Shown piece after piece: positions 41,165 to 53,430 of a DNA stretch of 64,000 nt. The position numbers and the translations under genes are program-made. The stretch comes from Enoplolaimus lenunculus (Eukaryota > Nematoda > Enoplea > Enoplida > Thoracostomopsidae), in the NCBI GenBank assembly GCA_030248215.1, contig JASANG010003480.1:60955-124954 (forward strand). The letters run 5' to 3'. Each line of letters starts with the position of its first letter. The first letter of the stretch is position 1. Under the pieces are notes generated by a model, which did no database searches, was not told the DNA's origin, and saw only the letters and a list, made by a program, of their open reading frames with translations.

Positions 41165-41995
41165 GAGCGACAAATTGCCGAATCGATAAAATTTCGGATT
41201 TGTTAATTGTTGAATCGATGAAATTTCGGATTACAAGTTATCGGGCGACAAATTGCCGAATCGATGAAATTTCGGATTACAAATTATCGGGCAACAAATT
41301 GCTGAATCGATGAAATTTCGGATTACAAATTATCGGGCAACAAATTGCTGAATCGATAAAATTTCGGATTACAAATTATCGGGCAACAAATTGCTGAATC
41401 GATAAAATTTCGGATTACAAATTATCGGGCAACAAATTGCTGAATCGATGAAATTTCGGATTACAAATTATCGGGCAACAAATTGCTGAATCGATGAAAT
41501 TTCGGATTACAAATTATCGGGCAACAAATTGCTGAATCGATGAAATTTCGGATTACAAATTATTGGGCAACAAATTGCTGAATCGATAAAATTTCGTATT
41601 ACAAATTATCGGGCAACAAATTGCTGAATCGATGAAATTTCGGATTACAAATTATCGGGCAACAAATTGCTGAATCGATGAAATTTCGGATTACAAATTA
41701 TCGGGCAACAAATTGCTGAATCGATAAAATTTATGATTACAAATTATCGGGCAACAAATTGCTGAATCGATGAAATTTCGGATTACAAATTATCGGGCAA
41801 CAAATTGCTGAATCGATAATATTTCGGATTACAAATTATCGGGCAACAAATTGCTGAATCGATGAAATTTCGGATTACAAATTATCGGGCAACAAAATGC
41901 TGAATCGATGAAATTTCGGATTACAAGTTATCGGGCGACAAATTGCCGAATCGATGAACTTTCGGATTACAAGTTATCGGGCGACGAATCGCTGT
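41165..41995 (+). repeat. 46-bp satellite, about 18 units, derived from MITE family D
   Basis: Unit AATTGCTGAATCGATGAAAT then TTCGGATTACAAATTATCGG and GCAACA. The first and last units read GGGCGACAAATTGCCGAATC and GGGCGACGAATCGCTG, as in family D ends, and hexamers with GCATAATGATGAGCGAC stand directly before. The array grew from a D terminus. Confidence 0.92.
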
Positions 41996-42213
41996 GACAC
42001 ATACTCAGAATATGCTCTATTGAATCTAATAGCAGGTGAAAAATACGTTTTTATAATGTGCGTTCAAAAAATAAGTATTCGTTATTTCAAATTTTTATAT
42101 TTGTGTTTGAACATACTGGCAATGTTTTATGCTTTGAAAATTTGCTATTCATCATTATTTTTTAACCTTTATAGAGTGCCACATAGTGCGGTTTTCGCAA
42201 ATATTGACCAGCT

Positions 42214-42403
42214 GGTCCATGTATAGAACAGGGCCGGAACAGTAGTATAAGCATATTTCTAAGCCTTAGACTAAGCCTAAGCATATGGATGAGCCTATTC
42301 GTAAGCCTAAGCTTAAGACTGAGCAAAAAATTAGTCTAAAGCTTAAACTGACTCTATTATAGCCCCTTCGGAAAACGATCCGGCCCTGTTCTATACATGG
42401 GCC
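42214..42403 (+). mobile_element. MITE family C
   Basis: 190 bp; GGTCCATGTATAGAACAGGG to CTGTTCTATACATGGGCC; flanks GACCAGCT and GACCGGCT (7 of 8). Confidence 0.9.
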
Positions 42404-42479
42404 GACCGGCTTAAAAATTGCGAGCAAACAAACAAAATTAACGATCATATAGAATGAATATAATGAAATCTATGCTGTA

Positions 42480-42630
42480 TAGGTCCGTAGCTAAGGTGGA
42501 CTCAACCATCCCCCTTGAAAAATCCCCATCTAGAAAATTTTCAACCCTGCTTGTAAGTTATTGAAATCATTTGTATGCCTCTCGGGACAAGTTTTTAGCC
42601 CCCTAGCAAAGTGAGCTGGCTACGGGCCGG
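42480..42630 (+). mobile_element. MITE family G
   Basis: TAGGTCCGTAGC to CTGGCTACGGGCCGG; flanks ATGCTGTA and ATACTGTG (6 of 8). Repeat Q follows at 42845-42990. Confidence 0.82.
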
Positions 42631-43338
42631 ATACTGTGCTGGCAAGGGTGTAGTCACGGCGGGTTCAGAGATCCACAGCCATATTAGATTTTTGTACCGA
42701 GACACAGTTTCAGCGTGCAACACAAATTGCCGTCTTATTCGAAAAAATCCTTGCTGCCCGTTGTGCATCTGAAGGCAATTTTGGATCCAATTTTTTTGAC
42801 CCGGGCCTGTCTTCTGTACAATCTGAATAACTCCTGGTCACTTGCGGATCCACAGGGGGGGGGCGTTCGCCCTCCCGTCAAAAATTTTTTGTGTTAAAAT
42901 AGCAAGCTCCCTAAAAAATTTTGGTGATAAAATGATACGGTTCCTCATTACCTTACAATTTTTCCGGTTCACAACAGTTACCAGCCCGCCCCTCCGTCAA
43001 TAATTGTTGGATCCGCCTCTGGTCCAGGAATAGTTTTATAGTTACGCTTCCATTCATTTACAAGTTTCTCGCAGTTGTGATTGAAACGTTTTGAAGTATG
43101 CTGTTTGAAACACGAAAAGCATTCAGAGCGTTTAATGTGCTGTGACACGAGTCCTAAAATGTACGAGGATTCGAGTACATAAACGTTAGTGATGGACCAC
43201 GGGTCTGATAATAAGTCATCTGAAGCGCTGGTGAAACCAATAACGTAACCCGATCTGGTGTGAGAACTAAAGGAGTTTGCCAGAAGTTACCAAATGTATA
43301 GTGTTTGCAACTTATCCTTTCATAGTAGCGTTGCTTAT

Positions 43339-44305
43339 GGGTCATCCACGTAATACTGTCTACGCTACTGTAAAAAATTGTCCACACCCCTGGTTTCAAG
43401 GGCTGGACAAAACGACATTGTTCTTACAATGTTAAGACTTTACACAAGGTGTACCTAGCTAGTTCGTTTTGGCAGTAGTCCCTTCGAAGGGACTAAGGAC
43501 AAATTAGACACTGTCTGGACACAGTGTCTGACATCGGGACGTCCGAAAAAGAGCTTGTTGACAGTCCACAGCCCGTAACTAGGGCTTGTTTTAAAAACGT
43601 TGCAGTGTTCTAAAAATTTTACTTCTTCTTAAAAATTAACTGCAACCAGTAATTTTTAAAAGAGGGGGCAGGAAGGTTTTTGCCGGTAAAAGATAGACTT
43701 GTAAGAAACGACCCCCGCCCCATTCAAGCAGAGCAGGTTAGAATATAATAACTCTGGTATACCAGAAAGTTAAACCCCGGTGTCCCTGTCGAAATTTTGT
43801 CGTGACCGGTGAGGGGGGGGGGGGCGGCGGCTGGGGTGTAGGTATATAGCTCCCGGAACCCTACACTGTTGCTCCCCCAGGGGAGGACGGGCGAGTGGGA
43901 ACCCTTTAACGTCGCACACCAAGCCCAACGGTAGTTGCACCCTTCTTTCGCCCCGTGGTTGCGGCATACTCAATATTAAGTCTCTACAATAGTCCCTTCA
44001 GACAGACTCTGTGAAACAGAGTCCCTTGAAACAGACTCTTTAGATGACTAAACAGAGTCTGTTCTGGGACAGACTCGGGACAAAACAGTTGTCCTTCATA
44101 TGACGCATTGACAGTGTAGCATGGGTATGGACGGCAATGTGACAATGTATAGGCTGTTTGGGAGTATGCGAGTTGTCCGGAAGGTCTATACAGGATATGG
44201 GTGACATTTGGACATGTCATCTAGTAACACTACAACTACAAGTGAGGGGCTCGTAAGTGGGGACAATTTTTTACAGTAGCGTAGACAGTATAACGTGGAT
44301 GACCC
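43339..44305. mobile_element. family J DNA element, 967 bp
   Basis: Terminal inverted repeats of about 45-50 bp: the left begins GGGTCATCCACGTAATACTG and the right ends GTAGACAGTATAACGTGGAT then GACCC. The interior has further palindromes (AGTCCCTTCGAAGGGACT; AGACTCTGTTTA-type words) and a G-run, but no transposase frame. Confidence 0.85.
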
Positions 44306-44307
44306 AT

Positions 44308-44395
44308 TATATATATATGTATATATATATATATGTATATATATATATTTTATATACATATATATATATATTTATATATATATATTTATATAAAT
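44308..44395. repeat. (AT)n microsatellite
   Basis: Imperfect alternating AT directly beside the family J right end. Confidence 0.92.
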
Positions 44396-44898
44396 GCGCT
44401 ATTCACATGTTTTTCGGAAAACCTTATCGCTTGGTTGAATATAATGTCGAAGATGTTTGTTTTGGTTTATTGAACCACGTTGCTGTTAACGGCATTCCCA
44501 CTAGGCTTAAACCTAAAACTCAAACGTAAGCCTAAACCTAAACGTAAAGCCTAAACAGAAGTCTAATCTCAAAACCGTAGCCTAAAAAGCATGTCTCCAA
44601 ATCCGCGCTTACCGCAACGCAGAACACTTGGCCGTGTGGGTTCAACCAAAAACGAGACTGGCGTTGGAAGACAAATTCAACATTGAAAACTGCATTGGAT
44701 CTGAAAGTTAACTTTTTTGAGGAATTTGAAGAAAAGCTAGTGTCAAGCGGGTCACTCGCTTTGCTCGCTAATTGTTTTAAAATTGGAACCCGAGGAGCAT
44801 ATGCTCGCAACATCGCTCAATATGGTGCACAACGAAGTTATTTTAATCTAAAGGGTCCGCAGTGGAAGTGACAACGTATTACGATCGAAGCTATTTTA
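44396..44898. other. stretch without a supported gene
   Basis: 44500-44580 has hexamer-like AAACCTAAAACTCAAACGTA. 44590-44870 is open in all three plus frames for about 100 bases, which looks coding, but no frame has recognisable content or clear splice sites. Confidence 0.35.
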
Positions 44899-45164
44899 TT
44901 AACCCTTTCTTACATGAATATTTTCAATTTTAAACGACATATAAATTCAAGATAAGATTCGATCCCCAATCTCACTGGTGGGAGGCGTTTACAATGATCA
45001 CTCAGCTATAGGAGCTTGACACTTGAACCTGAGGGGGCGTCTTGTAGCGATGTTGCATTGCGCAAACATGTTAGAATTGCTAAACGCCGCTCACAGTGTC
45101 TGCGTTACTCAGATATTACTTGTATTTAGTTGTTCACAGTATACTCTATGAGTTAAAGGGTTAA
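44899..45164. mobile_element. family O element
   Basis: TTAACCCTTTCTTACATG to ACTCTATGAGTTAAAGGGTT plus A. Contains CACTCAGCTATAGGAGCTTG, the tRNA-like part in reverse, and a diverged left body. Confidence 0.72.
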
Positions 45165-45169
45165 GCTCC

Positions 45170-46340
45170 AAATGTGAATTTTGTGCCAAGACTGTACATT
45201 TTGTGTTTCAGTATTGAAATATATTTGAATGCGTGTATATTCAAAGTGTGTCTTCATCTGTATTGTCGCAAACCCACCCACAAAACTTAGTGTTTTAATA
45301 GTCAAAAGGAAGAAAGAAAACCTCCCAAGGGCGCCAAAAAACACGAGGGGAGATGGGAGCCCCCCCGTTCCCTTTCTATGGACCCTGGCCCCATGGAACA
45401 AAAGCGCAAAAAAAACAACGAAACAAACGCTAGGAAAAACTAGCAACGCAAAGAGAGTTTATATGGCTCCCTTTATAGTCTTCTGCAAATGGTGCAGGGG
45501 CCCGTATCCAAAGTGAGCCAGGTTGGGGGGGGCACGCCACCCCGAAAAAGTCGACCCCCCTAGCAAATATCAAGAGAATTAAGCAACGGATAGCGCACCA
45601 AGAAGACAATTACATTATAAGGACAGGCATTCAAAAAAAACAAACATAACAACTCTAAAGACAAAGTATCAACCCAAAACCTAAAACAAACAAAACGCAA
45701 AACACTGGAAAAAACACGCCAACAGTAAAAAGAGAGCACCAAGCAAAAGTTCAGGCCTCAAACGTGGACAAACCGGCAGCACCGCGAAACAGAAAGGCAC
45801 GAGCATGTCAAAGATGAAAGGCCGGACGGCCCAGTAGACAAGGGGACAGGGCAGAACGGTGCAGGCCTCGAATAGAAGGACAATCCTCCCTGTAAGAAAA
45901 CAGCATGCTGTAAGTCATCTAAAAACCGCGCATGAGCACTGGGAAAAAGGCAACCTGGGCGGCACAACTGCGGTCGGCAACCACTCAACAAATAATAAGA
46001 AAAAAAAAAACAACAAACAAAACCCAAAGGCCGTAACAGTGTATAAACATATTCCTAAGTCTAAGCTAACGCGTAAAGCAGAAAAATTAATATCAAGCTT
46101 ATAAGCTGAACTAGCAAAAAAATGGTCGGCCGCCGTCTATACATGGCCCAAAACTTGAAATAATGCAGCGTTAGCCAGCCAAGCGAAAAAAAATGAATTA
46201 AAAACATTATCATTTGTCCTTTAATTGTATTGAAATTTGAAAGTTTCACAGCGTTGGTTTTGAATAGGAATGCTGTAATAAACAGCGAAGCTACAAAAAC
46301 CAGAAATTAGAATTTCAACCCAAGCTTCAGTATTCTTTAT
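45170..46340. other. no gene; G and C remnants
   Basis: 45498-45565 is a family G fragment. 46030-46147 is a degraded C-type element (CGTAACAGTGTATAAACATA to CCGTCTATACATGGCCC). 45280-45480 and 45590-46010 are A/C-skewed with no recognisable coding. Confidence 0.45.
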
Positions 46341-46348
46341 TTTTTCGC

Positions 46349-46971
46349 AGTACTGTAGTTACCCAAATAAGAGGATGTGGGGTAATATGAGGAGGGTCCC
46401 CATTATGAGACCCAATCAATAGGAGTCCGTATCCCTAATAAGAGCCCGTAAGTAAGGGGATACTTAGAGTTCTTAAACCCTAATTAGAGTTCACAAATGT
46501 CAATTATCGCTAATTGTAGCGCATAAATGTCTCCAGGACCAAATAATTTGAGTTTGAATCTTAAAGCGTACTTCAATTTTGAAGGTACATTTATTAAACG
46601 GATAGTTGCAGTATGTAGTGACTTGAATACGAGAGGGAATGATATTTATTTGGCCTCTCCAGAGGGTACCCTCCTGTTATACGGTTACTGACTGTTATTT
46701 ATTTTTAACCCACGCGCCGCCAAGGTTATACTTAGAAATGTACATTCAAAATTTAAGTACGCTTTAAAGGTTCGACTTCAAATTATTTGGTCTTGGAGTC
46801 ATTTATGCGCTCCAAATGGGGATAATTGTCATTGATGGACTCTAATGAGGGTTTATTGACTCTATCCACTTACGGACTTTTATTAGGGATACAGAATCCT
46901 ATTGATTGAGACTCAAAATCGGGACCCCCCTCTTATTACCCTACGCGTTCTTATTCGGGTCACTACAGTAC
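46349..46971. mobile_element. two family P copies in opposite orientation
   Basis: A left-end copy at about 46349-46608 and an inverted, near-complete copy at about 46612-46971 ending TTATTCGGGTCACTACAGTA. Both contain CCCAATCAATAGGAG or its complement. Confidence 0.75.
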
Positions 46972-47366
46972 GTTAATATGGTTTACATAATCAGCACAAA
47001 ATTTAGCTGGAACGACGCCCAAAATACGTCTCGTCGGAGTTGCGGCTTTAGTAATGTAGAGTGTGTTCGCCAATTAACACTTAAAAATCAAAATTGTAAG
47101 AGCCGAAGCCTACATGCATCGCATAGTATAAATTATAAGCCCGTGCGGGGTAATGTTTATTTTATAGCAAATTGTATCTTGTTTGAGTAAAAGTAAATAA
47201 GTTCCTTGTTAGGCTCGGGTGTGAAAGTGAACTTATTTGTGCAAAATGTGTAAATGAAGGCAGTGATATGCTGTTAACGCTCGTTGGCCAAATCTAACCG
47301 TGTCGGTTGTATTGCAAATTATGACCAATTTTCAGGAACATAAGCATATTCCTAAACCTAAGCGTA

Positions 47367-47575
47367 CACTGCAAAAAATGGTGAGTCAAATTGACTCCCT
47401 CCAAAATAGGCTCTACGGGACTACACAAACAGAGTCAAATTCGACTACGCCAGAGTCAAACATGCGACTTAGTGGCTCGAATTTGACTCTGACGGAGTCG
47501 AATTTGACTCATTTTGTTTAGTCCCGTAGAGCCTATTTCAGAGAGAGTCAATTTGACTCACCATTTTTTACAGTG
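47367..47575. mobile_element. MITE family N, TA-flanked, nested in a hexamer element
   Basis: 209 bp, CACTGCAAAAAATGGTGAGT to ACTCACCATTTTTTACAGTG, with TA on both sides (47365-47366, 47576-47577). Hexamer sequence breaks off at AAACCTAAGCG and resumes TGCCTAAACATAAGCG. Confidence 0.9.
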
Positions 47576-47811
47576 TATGCCTAAACATAAGCGTAAAGAT
47601 AAACCTATACCTATTCTAAAGCATAAGCCTAAGCCTGACCTGTAGCAAAAAATAGTCTAAAATCTAATGCTACTCCATTGTAGTCCTGCAGGACAATGTT
47701 AATACGGCTCTAAAAGTAACATGAGCTGAATACAGTCGCAAATGCAACAATTTAAGTGAGAAGTGAAACGCAATTTTAGCATTTAGCAATATTTTTGCTC
47801 AACATATCAAT

Positions 47812-48169
47812 CAGGGTGCAACCAAAGGTCAAAAATACCGGAGCCGGAGGTCAACGAAAATTGCCGGAGCCGAGGTGAGGCGAAATTAGGTAGCAAAAAT
47901 GATGGTAAATTTGATAATTTTAGCCAATATCTGCAATATGTTGTTAATAAGTAGTTTGGTGTTTCGCTAATTGTCTGTGAAATTTCGCAAATTCTATCCT
48001 GAAAATTGTGACAAATTTAAAACAAAACGCGCTAAACGGATAAATTTTGTAAAATTATGCAAAAATTTTACTACCGAAATTGCCGGAATCTCCGACAAAA
48101 ATTCTACCGGAACTGGAGCCGGAGACCGATTTTTGCCGGAGCCAGAAGCAGACCTCCGGTTGTATCCTG
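47812..48169. mobile_element. MITE family K with perfect 8-bp target duplication
   Basis: 358 bp, CAGGGTGCAACCAAAGG to CTCCGGTTGTATCCTG, flanked by ATATCAAT on both sides (47804-47811, 48170-48177). GGAGCCGGAG and TCTACCGGAACTGGAGCCGG words surround an AT-rich middle. Confidence 0.92.
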
Positions 48170-48179
48170 ATATCAATTT

Positions 48180-50074
48180 AAAAAATTGCCTAAAACCCGT
48201 AGGGAATGGCCGGGTGTATCTCTTTGTGCCTAATAATTGGCGCCCTTAAACCCTGTGTAAAAATTAATCGCATGCAAACAGTTCCTTATAACATTTCTGT
48301 GGCCTGACAAAATGAAATCGACTATAGAAAAATTGATGCATCCAACTTACAGCTGAAATGACCTTTACTCTCCATTTTCATTTGCAGAAACAAAAGGCAA
48401 AAGTCGTTTATACACAGTTTCAGATCGCACAAATTTCTAACGGAAGGGCGAACGATGGTGTTGAACAAAAGTTCACGATCGAAGCGAACGAGAAGCCAAA
48501 CGCTATTTTAGTACTAAATTGTAAAGCCAAAACTTTTCGGGTTTTATACCAGTTGCATGGCTCTATAGCTTGAATGGCGTCCAGTAAAGGCACCTGTGGG
48601 TAAACAACTTTTCAACCATGTTTTCAGGAACCAAAAACCACGAAGTATAATGTGAAAATATACGGTTTTTGAGGGTTTTTAGCACCCCCCTCATATTACA
48701 TTAGTATTCAGTTAGCTTGCGTTATTTATTATCGGTCATTATTGTTTTATGTCTGCCGTCCCATGGTACTGTTTACGGATTAATCTTTTGTGCGTGTTTC
48801 ATGGACTGTTTGTTTTTCTTCTTTCAAATCATGTCTTTGTTGGTCCATGTTAACTATACGGCCTCTGCTTATTAAGCCTAAACCTAAGCCTAAGCCTAAG
48901 CTTACGCCTAAGCCTAAGCCTGAACCTAGTCAAATAATTTGAAATACATGTCACACCTATATACCTGTGGGTGCTTAGGTTTACTTGATTTCGAACCAGA
49001 TTACAGAGATGTGTGAAATTTTTGGCATTAAATTATGTTTGATTTGTCCTACTTCTGTGCCAATTTTGAGATTCGTTTTTCCACAAGTTCGACAGTATGC
49101 AAATCTATCACTATAACTGCTGATATATGATACACGCTAGGGTTCCAACAAAATTTCCAATTCCGCCTAAAATTCCGAAAAAGTTTGGGTTCCGATTCCG
49201 ACTCCATCTGGCTTCTATTCCGATGCCGGAATTTCGATTTTTCGGTTATGAGTTTTTCAGCTGATTGAACTTAAATTGTGCCTATTGTTTCGTTTGTTTG
49301 CAAATCTGTTTTTGTTAGTAAGTATTCTCAGTAGCTGAGTAAATTATTTCGCTGATTGTCAACTAATACAGTCAGCTATGCAAGCAATTTTTACTGAAAC
49401 TGTGAACAATACAGATAAACATAAATTATGTGGTTACTAAGCCTAAGCATAATCTTAAGCCTAAGCCTAAACTTTCCAAACTTTTATTCTCAAATCCCCC
49501 GATTTTCCAATGGTCAGGTCCCTATAATTAATATGGGTCATTCTGTTAAAACATTTTCCACAGCTCATAGATACTGTTAATGTGTACAAACTTAGCTTCT
49601 CCAGGACAGTTTAGGGGGTCCAAATGGTGATACTTGTTTACGTTTTTGCCACAAAAAGTACCCCCTCCACATATTAACATACATCACTCTTAAGCTTAAC
49701 CTAATCCGGCGAATAAGCCTAATCGTAAATCTAAGCCTAAGCCTAAGCCTAAACATATAATAATGTATAAACAATACAGGAAGACTACGTGTCAGAACTA
49801 TCATTTAATTTTCAAATTTTTGTCTCAATTTGCTTGTCTATTGCTTAGTAAATTCAGTGATTGCAGTTGCACTCGTTTGAACATACGTGAGCTCTTTTAG
49901 GTAACGTTAAGTATCAAGCAGGTAACAACATAATCAATACATTCAGAACTGTGATATATTGTTTGTCAGCTTGTATGGAAAAGATAATAGTCCTCAATTA
50001 ATGGACCTTTTCAAAGGTGTCACTCTGTTATTTATAAATGAATCCTGCAACCCAATCATATATATTATATATGT

Positions 50075-50105
<31 letters not shown>

Positions 50106-50460
50106 TTCATATATCTATAACTATATATATGTCTCGTTTTCACTGGCTATTTAAATGTCTCGATAATACAATAAAATCTGATGTTTATAGCTATGGAGTT
50201 CAGCAACTAAAACGCGTTAAACAGCATAACTAACATAATTATCTCAAATTGGGCTTGAAGTGTTGATGTATGGTGTAACCGGAGTTCTTCTGCCGGTTCC
50301 GGCGGAAAATCGATCCCCGGCTCTGGCTACACAGTTGAATTTTAGGCGAAATTGCCTTCAATTTGGGTTGTGAAATTTTCTGCTGTTTTTGTGTAAACGT
50401 TGCACCGTTCAGTGTGAGTTTGCATGTTCCTTTGCAGTTATTTTGAAAACTTTAAATTCC
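48180..50460. other. no gene; scattered hexamer patches and (ATTT)n
   Basis: Hexamers at 48870-48935, 49437-49475 and 49690-49755. A TTCCG-rich patch at 49140-49260 and another at 50270-50335 resemble family K interiors. (ATTT)n at 50072-50106. Nothing coding recognised. Confidence 0.5.
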
Positions 50461-50470
50461 GAAAAGTCTC

Positions 50471-50676
50471 GGACATTGTAAAGAACAGGGACGAAACTGT
50501 ATCACAAGCGTATTCCTAAGCCTAAGCCTTACCCTATGCCTAAACCTAAGCGTAATTCCTCCTAATCCTAAGCCTAAGCGTAAGCCTAAGCCAAGCAAAA
50601 AAATTGGTCTAAAGTTTAAGCTTACTCTATAGCAGTCCCACAGAAAAACGTTTCGCCCCTGATCTTTACACGATTC
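50471..50676 (+). mobile_element. MITE family A
   Basis: GGACATTGTAAAGAACAGGG to CGCCCCTGATCTTTACACG; flanks AAAGTCTC and ACAGTATC (6 of 8). Confidence 0.82.
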
Positions 50677-50952
50677 ACAGTATCGAACAAAATGTAAAAA
50701 ATATTTTTTGCAACTATATATGCATATTTTGGTTATATATTTATTTTTAAAATTCAACGTCAATTTTATGCTCTTCAGGCAATTGAAATCCAAGCTTTAA
50801 AAATTAAAGAGAGACCAAGCGACTGGTAGGCAATATATTATGATATTCGACCCTCATCATAAGCCTGTTTGAGAAGAATATATAACAACATACTCGCTCA
50901 TGTGTAAAATTTTTTAGCTTTAACAAGACACTGCTTAATGGTACGGCATTAA

Positions 50953-51122
50953 GGCCCATAGCCAGCTCACCTTGCTAGGGGAGCTAAACATTACTCAGGA
51001 GGATCATACAAGCGTTTTTGATAACTTACAAGCAAGGTTGAAAATTTGCTAGAAGGCCAAAATTTTTCAGAGGGGTGGCTAAGTCCACCTCCACCGTTGG
51101 CCCCTACTCGGCTACCGGGCCT
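50953..51122 (-). mobile_element. MITE family G
   Basis: AAGGCCCATAGCCAGCTCAC to CTCGGCTACCGGGCCTG; the core includes TTACAAGCAAGGTTGAAAAT. Confidence 0.8.
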
Positions 51123-51374
51123 GCGCCTACTGCTAATTTGGTAAAAAGCTTCGCTGTGATTAATACTCTGTTAACTTATTCTTACCAACGGTTCATTCAG
51201 TTTTTCTTGAATTTAAAACTTTTTAAAGGCTGAAAAGCATAAAAAGTGACGTTTTGCTGAAGAAATATTTGTTTTCAGAAAAAATTATTTATTTAATATT
51301 TACACCAAGAAACAACAAAAACAAATAAGACTTGGGCAATTTCAAAAATTACAATTCCCTACTTAAAGTTCACA

Positions 51375-51822
51375 TACTGTAGTGACCCGAATAAGAGAGG
51401 GGTAATAAGGAGGATCCCCGTTTTGAGTACCAATCAATAGGAGTTCGTATATACGTGATAAGAGGCCGGAAGCGGATAACGTCCGTAAACCTTAATTAAA
51501 GTCCATAAATGTATATTATCCCAAGCTGTAGTGCATAAATGAGTTCAGGGCGAAATACAGTTCCGTTCGAAACTTTAAAGCATACTTAAGTTTTGAAAGT
51601 ACATTCCTAAGTATAGGCTTGCATTATCGCTTTAAGCTTTTGATACAACACAAATAAATGTTTGATTCAACGGATAGTTGCAATACCGTTTGTATCGGTA
51701 ATGAAGGGTGGTAGAGGGTGGGTTAAAAATAAATAACAATCCGTAACAAAATAACCGGGGGGGCGCCTTCTGGAGAGGCCAAATAAAAATCAGTCCCCCG
51801 TCTTATTCGGGTCATTACAGTA
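51375..51822. mobile_element. MITE family P, full-length copy
   Basis: About 445 bp: TACTGTAGTGACCCGAATAA at the left and CTTATTCGGGTCATTACAGT then A at the right. TA at both edges fits a mariner-type target. Contains CCAATCAATAGGAG and GCCAAATAAAAATCAGTCCC. No open frame of note. Confidence 0.87.
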
Positions 51823-51829
51823 GGCATAT

Positions 51830-52110
51830 TTTTTGCTGAAACAGTTACTAGCCCTTAATAGTAACGGGAGATGAATATTTTTGCTACTCTACAGTTTAAA
51901 CTGAACTTTAGGCGACGTACACGCTTATGCAGTACCTAGCTCAAACCACTACTACTAGTACCTAACCTGTGTTACTCCTAATCTTATCATATAAATCAGG
52001 TTCTGGAATACGGTAAGCCAAGACTATAAACATATGGTAAAAATTTGTAAACATTAACTTTAGTAAACATTTTGTATACCGCAATTTATCTTCCAAAAAC
52101 CTATTCCCAG
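51830..52110. other. nothing identified
   Basis: AT-rich, no repeat or exon I can support. Confidence 0.35.
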
Positions 52111-52191
52111 GTCTTAGACACAGTAGCCAGCGCGATTTGCCAGGAGGGTTATAAGGATTTCAGATGACTTACAGGCGAGGTTGAAACTTTT

Positions 52192-52386
52192 GACCCGTGT
52201 AAAAATCAGGAGCTGATCTTTTTTTCTGTGAGGTTGCAATAGAGTAAAGCTTAAACTTTAGACAATTTTTTGCTTAGAATTAGGCGTATGTTTAATAGGT
52301 ATAAGCGCATTCTTGCACTAACGCTTAAACTTTAGGCTTAGAAAAATGCTTATACTACTGTTACGGCCCTGTTCTGAAAATTGGCC
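52192..52386 (-). mobile_element. MITE family A nested in a family G remnant
   Basis: GACCCGTGTAAAAATCAGGA to TGTTCTGAAAATTGGCC; flanks AAACTTTT and AAGCTTTT (7 of 8). The left flank is the G core (GATGACTTACAGGCGAGGTT then G) from 52115. Confidence 0.82.
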
Positions 52387-52645
52387 AAGCTTTTTAATGG
52401 AAGCCAACTTTTTTCCTTGGAGCAGAGCGCGTATTGGTACTCTGTAATGCTACGAGCCCGCTTAGACAATGTCGGATCCAATGTGGTGAATAAAGTCACG
52501 TGGCCGAAGCAAACGTAAATCTAAATTCATGCAAAATTTTAATTTTGATCACTGTTGGGGGGGTACAAAGCTTCGATAACCCCCATGTGGATCCGTTAGT
52601 TGCTGTTACATCCACAATTCTTACTCATAAAGATGAATGATTATA

Positions 52646-52745
52646 GTTACCTACGCATTGCGCCTGGGGGTCAATTACTTGCTGGTTAACAACGGTTTGC
52701 GTGCTGCATTTCTTTGGCCAGAAAACATTTTGGTGCCAGCTTTAC
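52646..52745. other. possible orphan exon, strand uncertain
   Basis: On the plus strand an AG (52645-52646) precedes an open frame reading TYALRLGVNYLLVNNGLRAA then FLWPENILVPALR, followed by a GTGAGT donor. On the minus strand the same DNA also reads openly (MFSGQRNAARKPLLTSK, then GTAATT). I recognise neither protein and found no partner exon. Base composition is richer in GC than the flanks. Confidence 0.22.
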
Positions 52746-53430
52746 GTGAGTAATTAGTCTTTATCAACAAACTATTAACTTTTCTCGCGCAGTCGAACTA
52801 AACCAGAAATACCTTAAAGCGAGCGCCTGAAGTTGGTTAATGTGTTTATAAGTTCGCAACCTAAAATGGCTTACAGACAACTGGTCAACGCAATCGCAAC
52901 AGAACTGGGATGGTTTTCAATTTATACCCGGTCAGACCACAACATTACCATTAAACCAGCCGGCGTTTGCCCAAAAATAGTGAAATTTTGAAAATTTTTT
53001 GCCATATTTGAACATCTCATGAATTTGGTCTGACAGAAAACTGCACTCTGACCAGTAGAGGTAACAGAGTTGTGTATTTTCACGTCAGACTCGTCGCAAA
53101 GTTTTTCAAATGCACCATTATTAGTATTACAGTGTCTGTTATTAACCCTTTCTCACATGAATATTTTCTTTCCGTCTTTACAACCAACTTTTATCTGCGA
53201 AATTGTTAATTTTCACAAAGTATTAAAAGTTGAATATTCGATCTGAAATCTTGTCACTGCAAAAATTTACTAAATTAGGTAAAAATTTATATTTTGCAGC
53301 AAAAATACTACTTGTTGCAAAGACATCAGCGTCCGTTGCCCTAATACAAACAGGTCTCATGTTTAGAAATATTTAAATATTCTGAGTATTTTGCTCTAGG
53401 AACGCTTGAAGCTTTCACTAGAAGATTTAA

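Noticed and set aside
41165-41995. CRISPR-like regular repeat array
   Set aside because: Units abut with no spacers, the DNA is animal, and the unit traces to a MITE end.
44590-44870. Exon candidate (open in three plus frames, for example AYRNAEHLAVWVQPKTRLAL)
   Set aside because: No frame has a recognisable protein or convincing acceptor, and three open frames together argue for chance.
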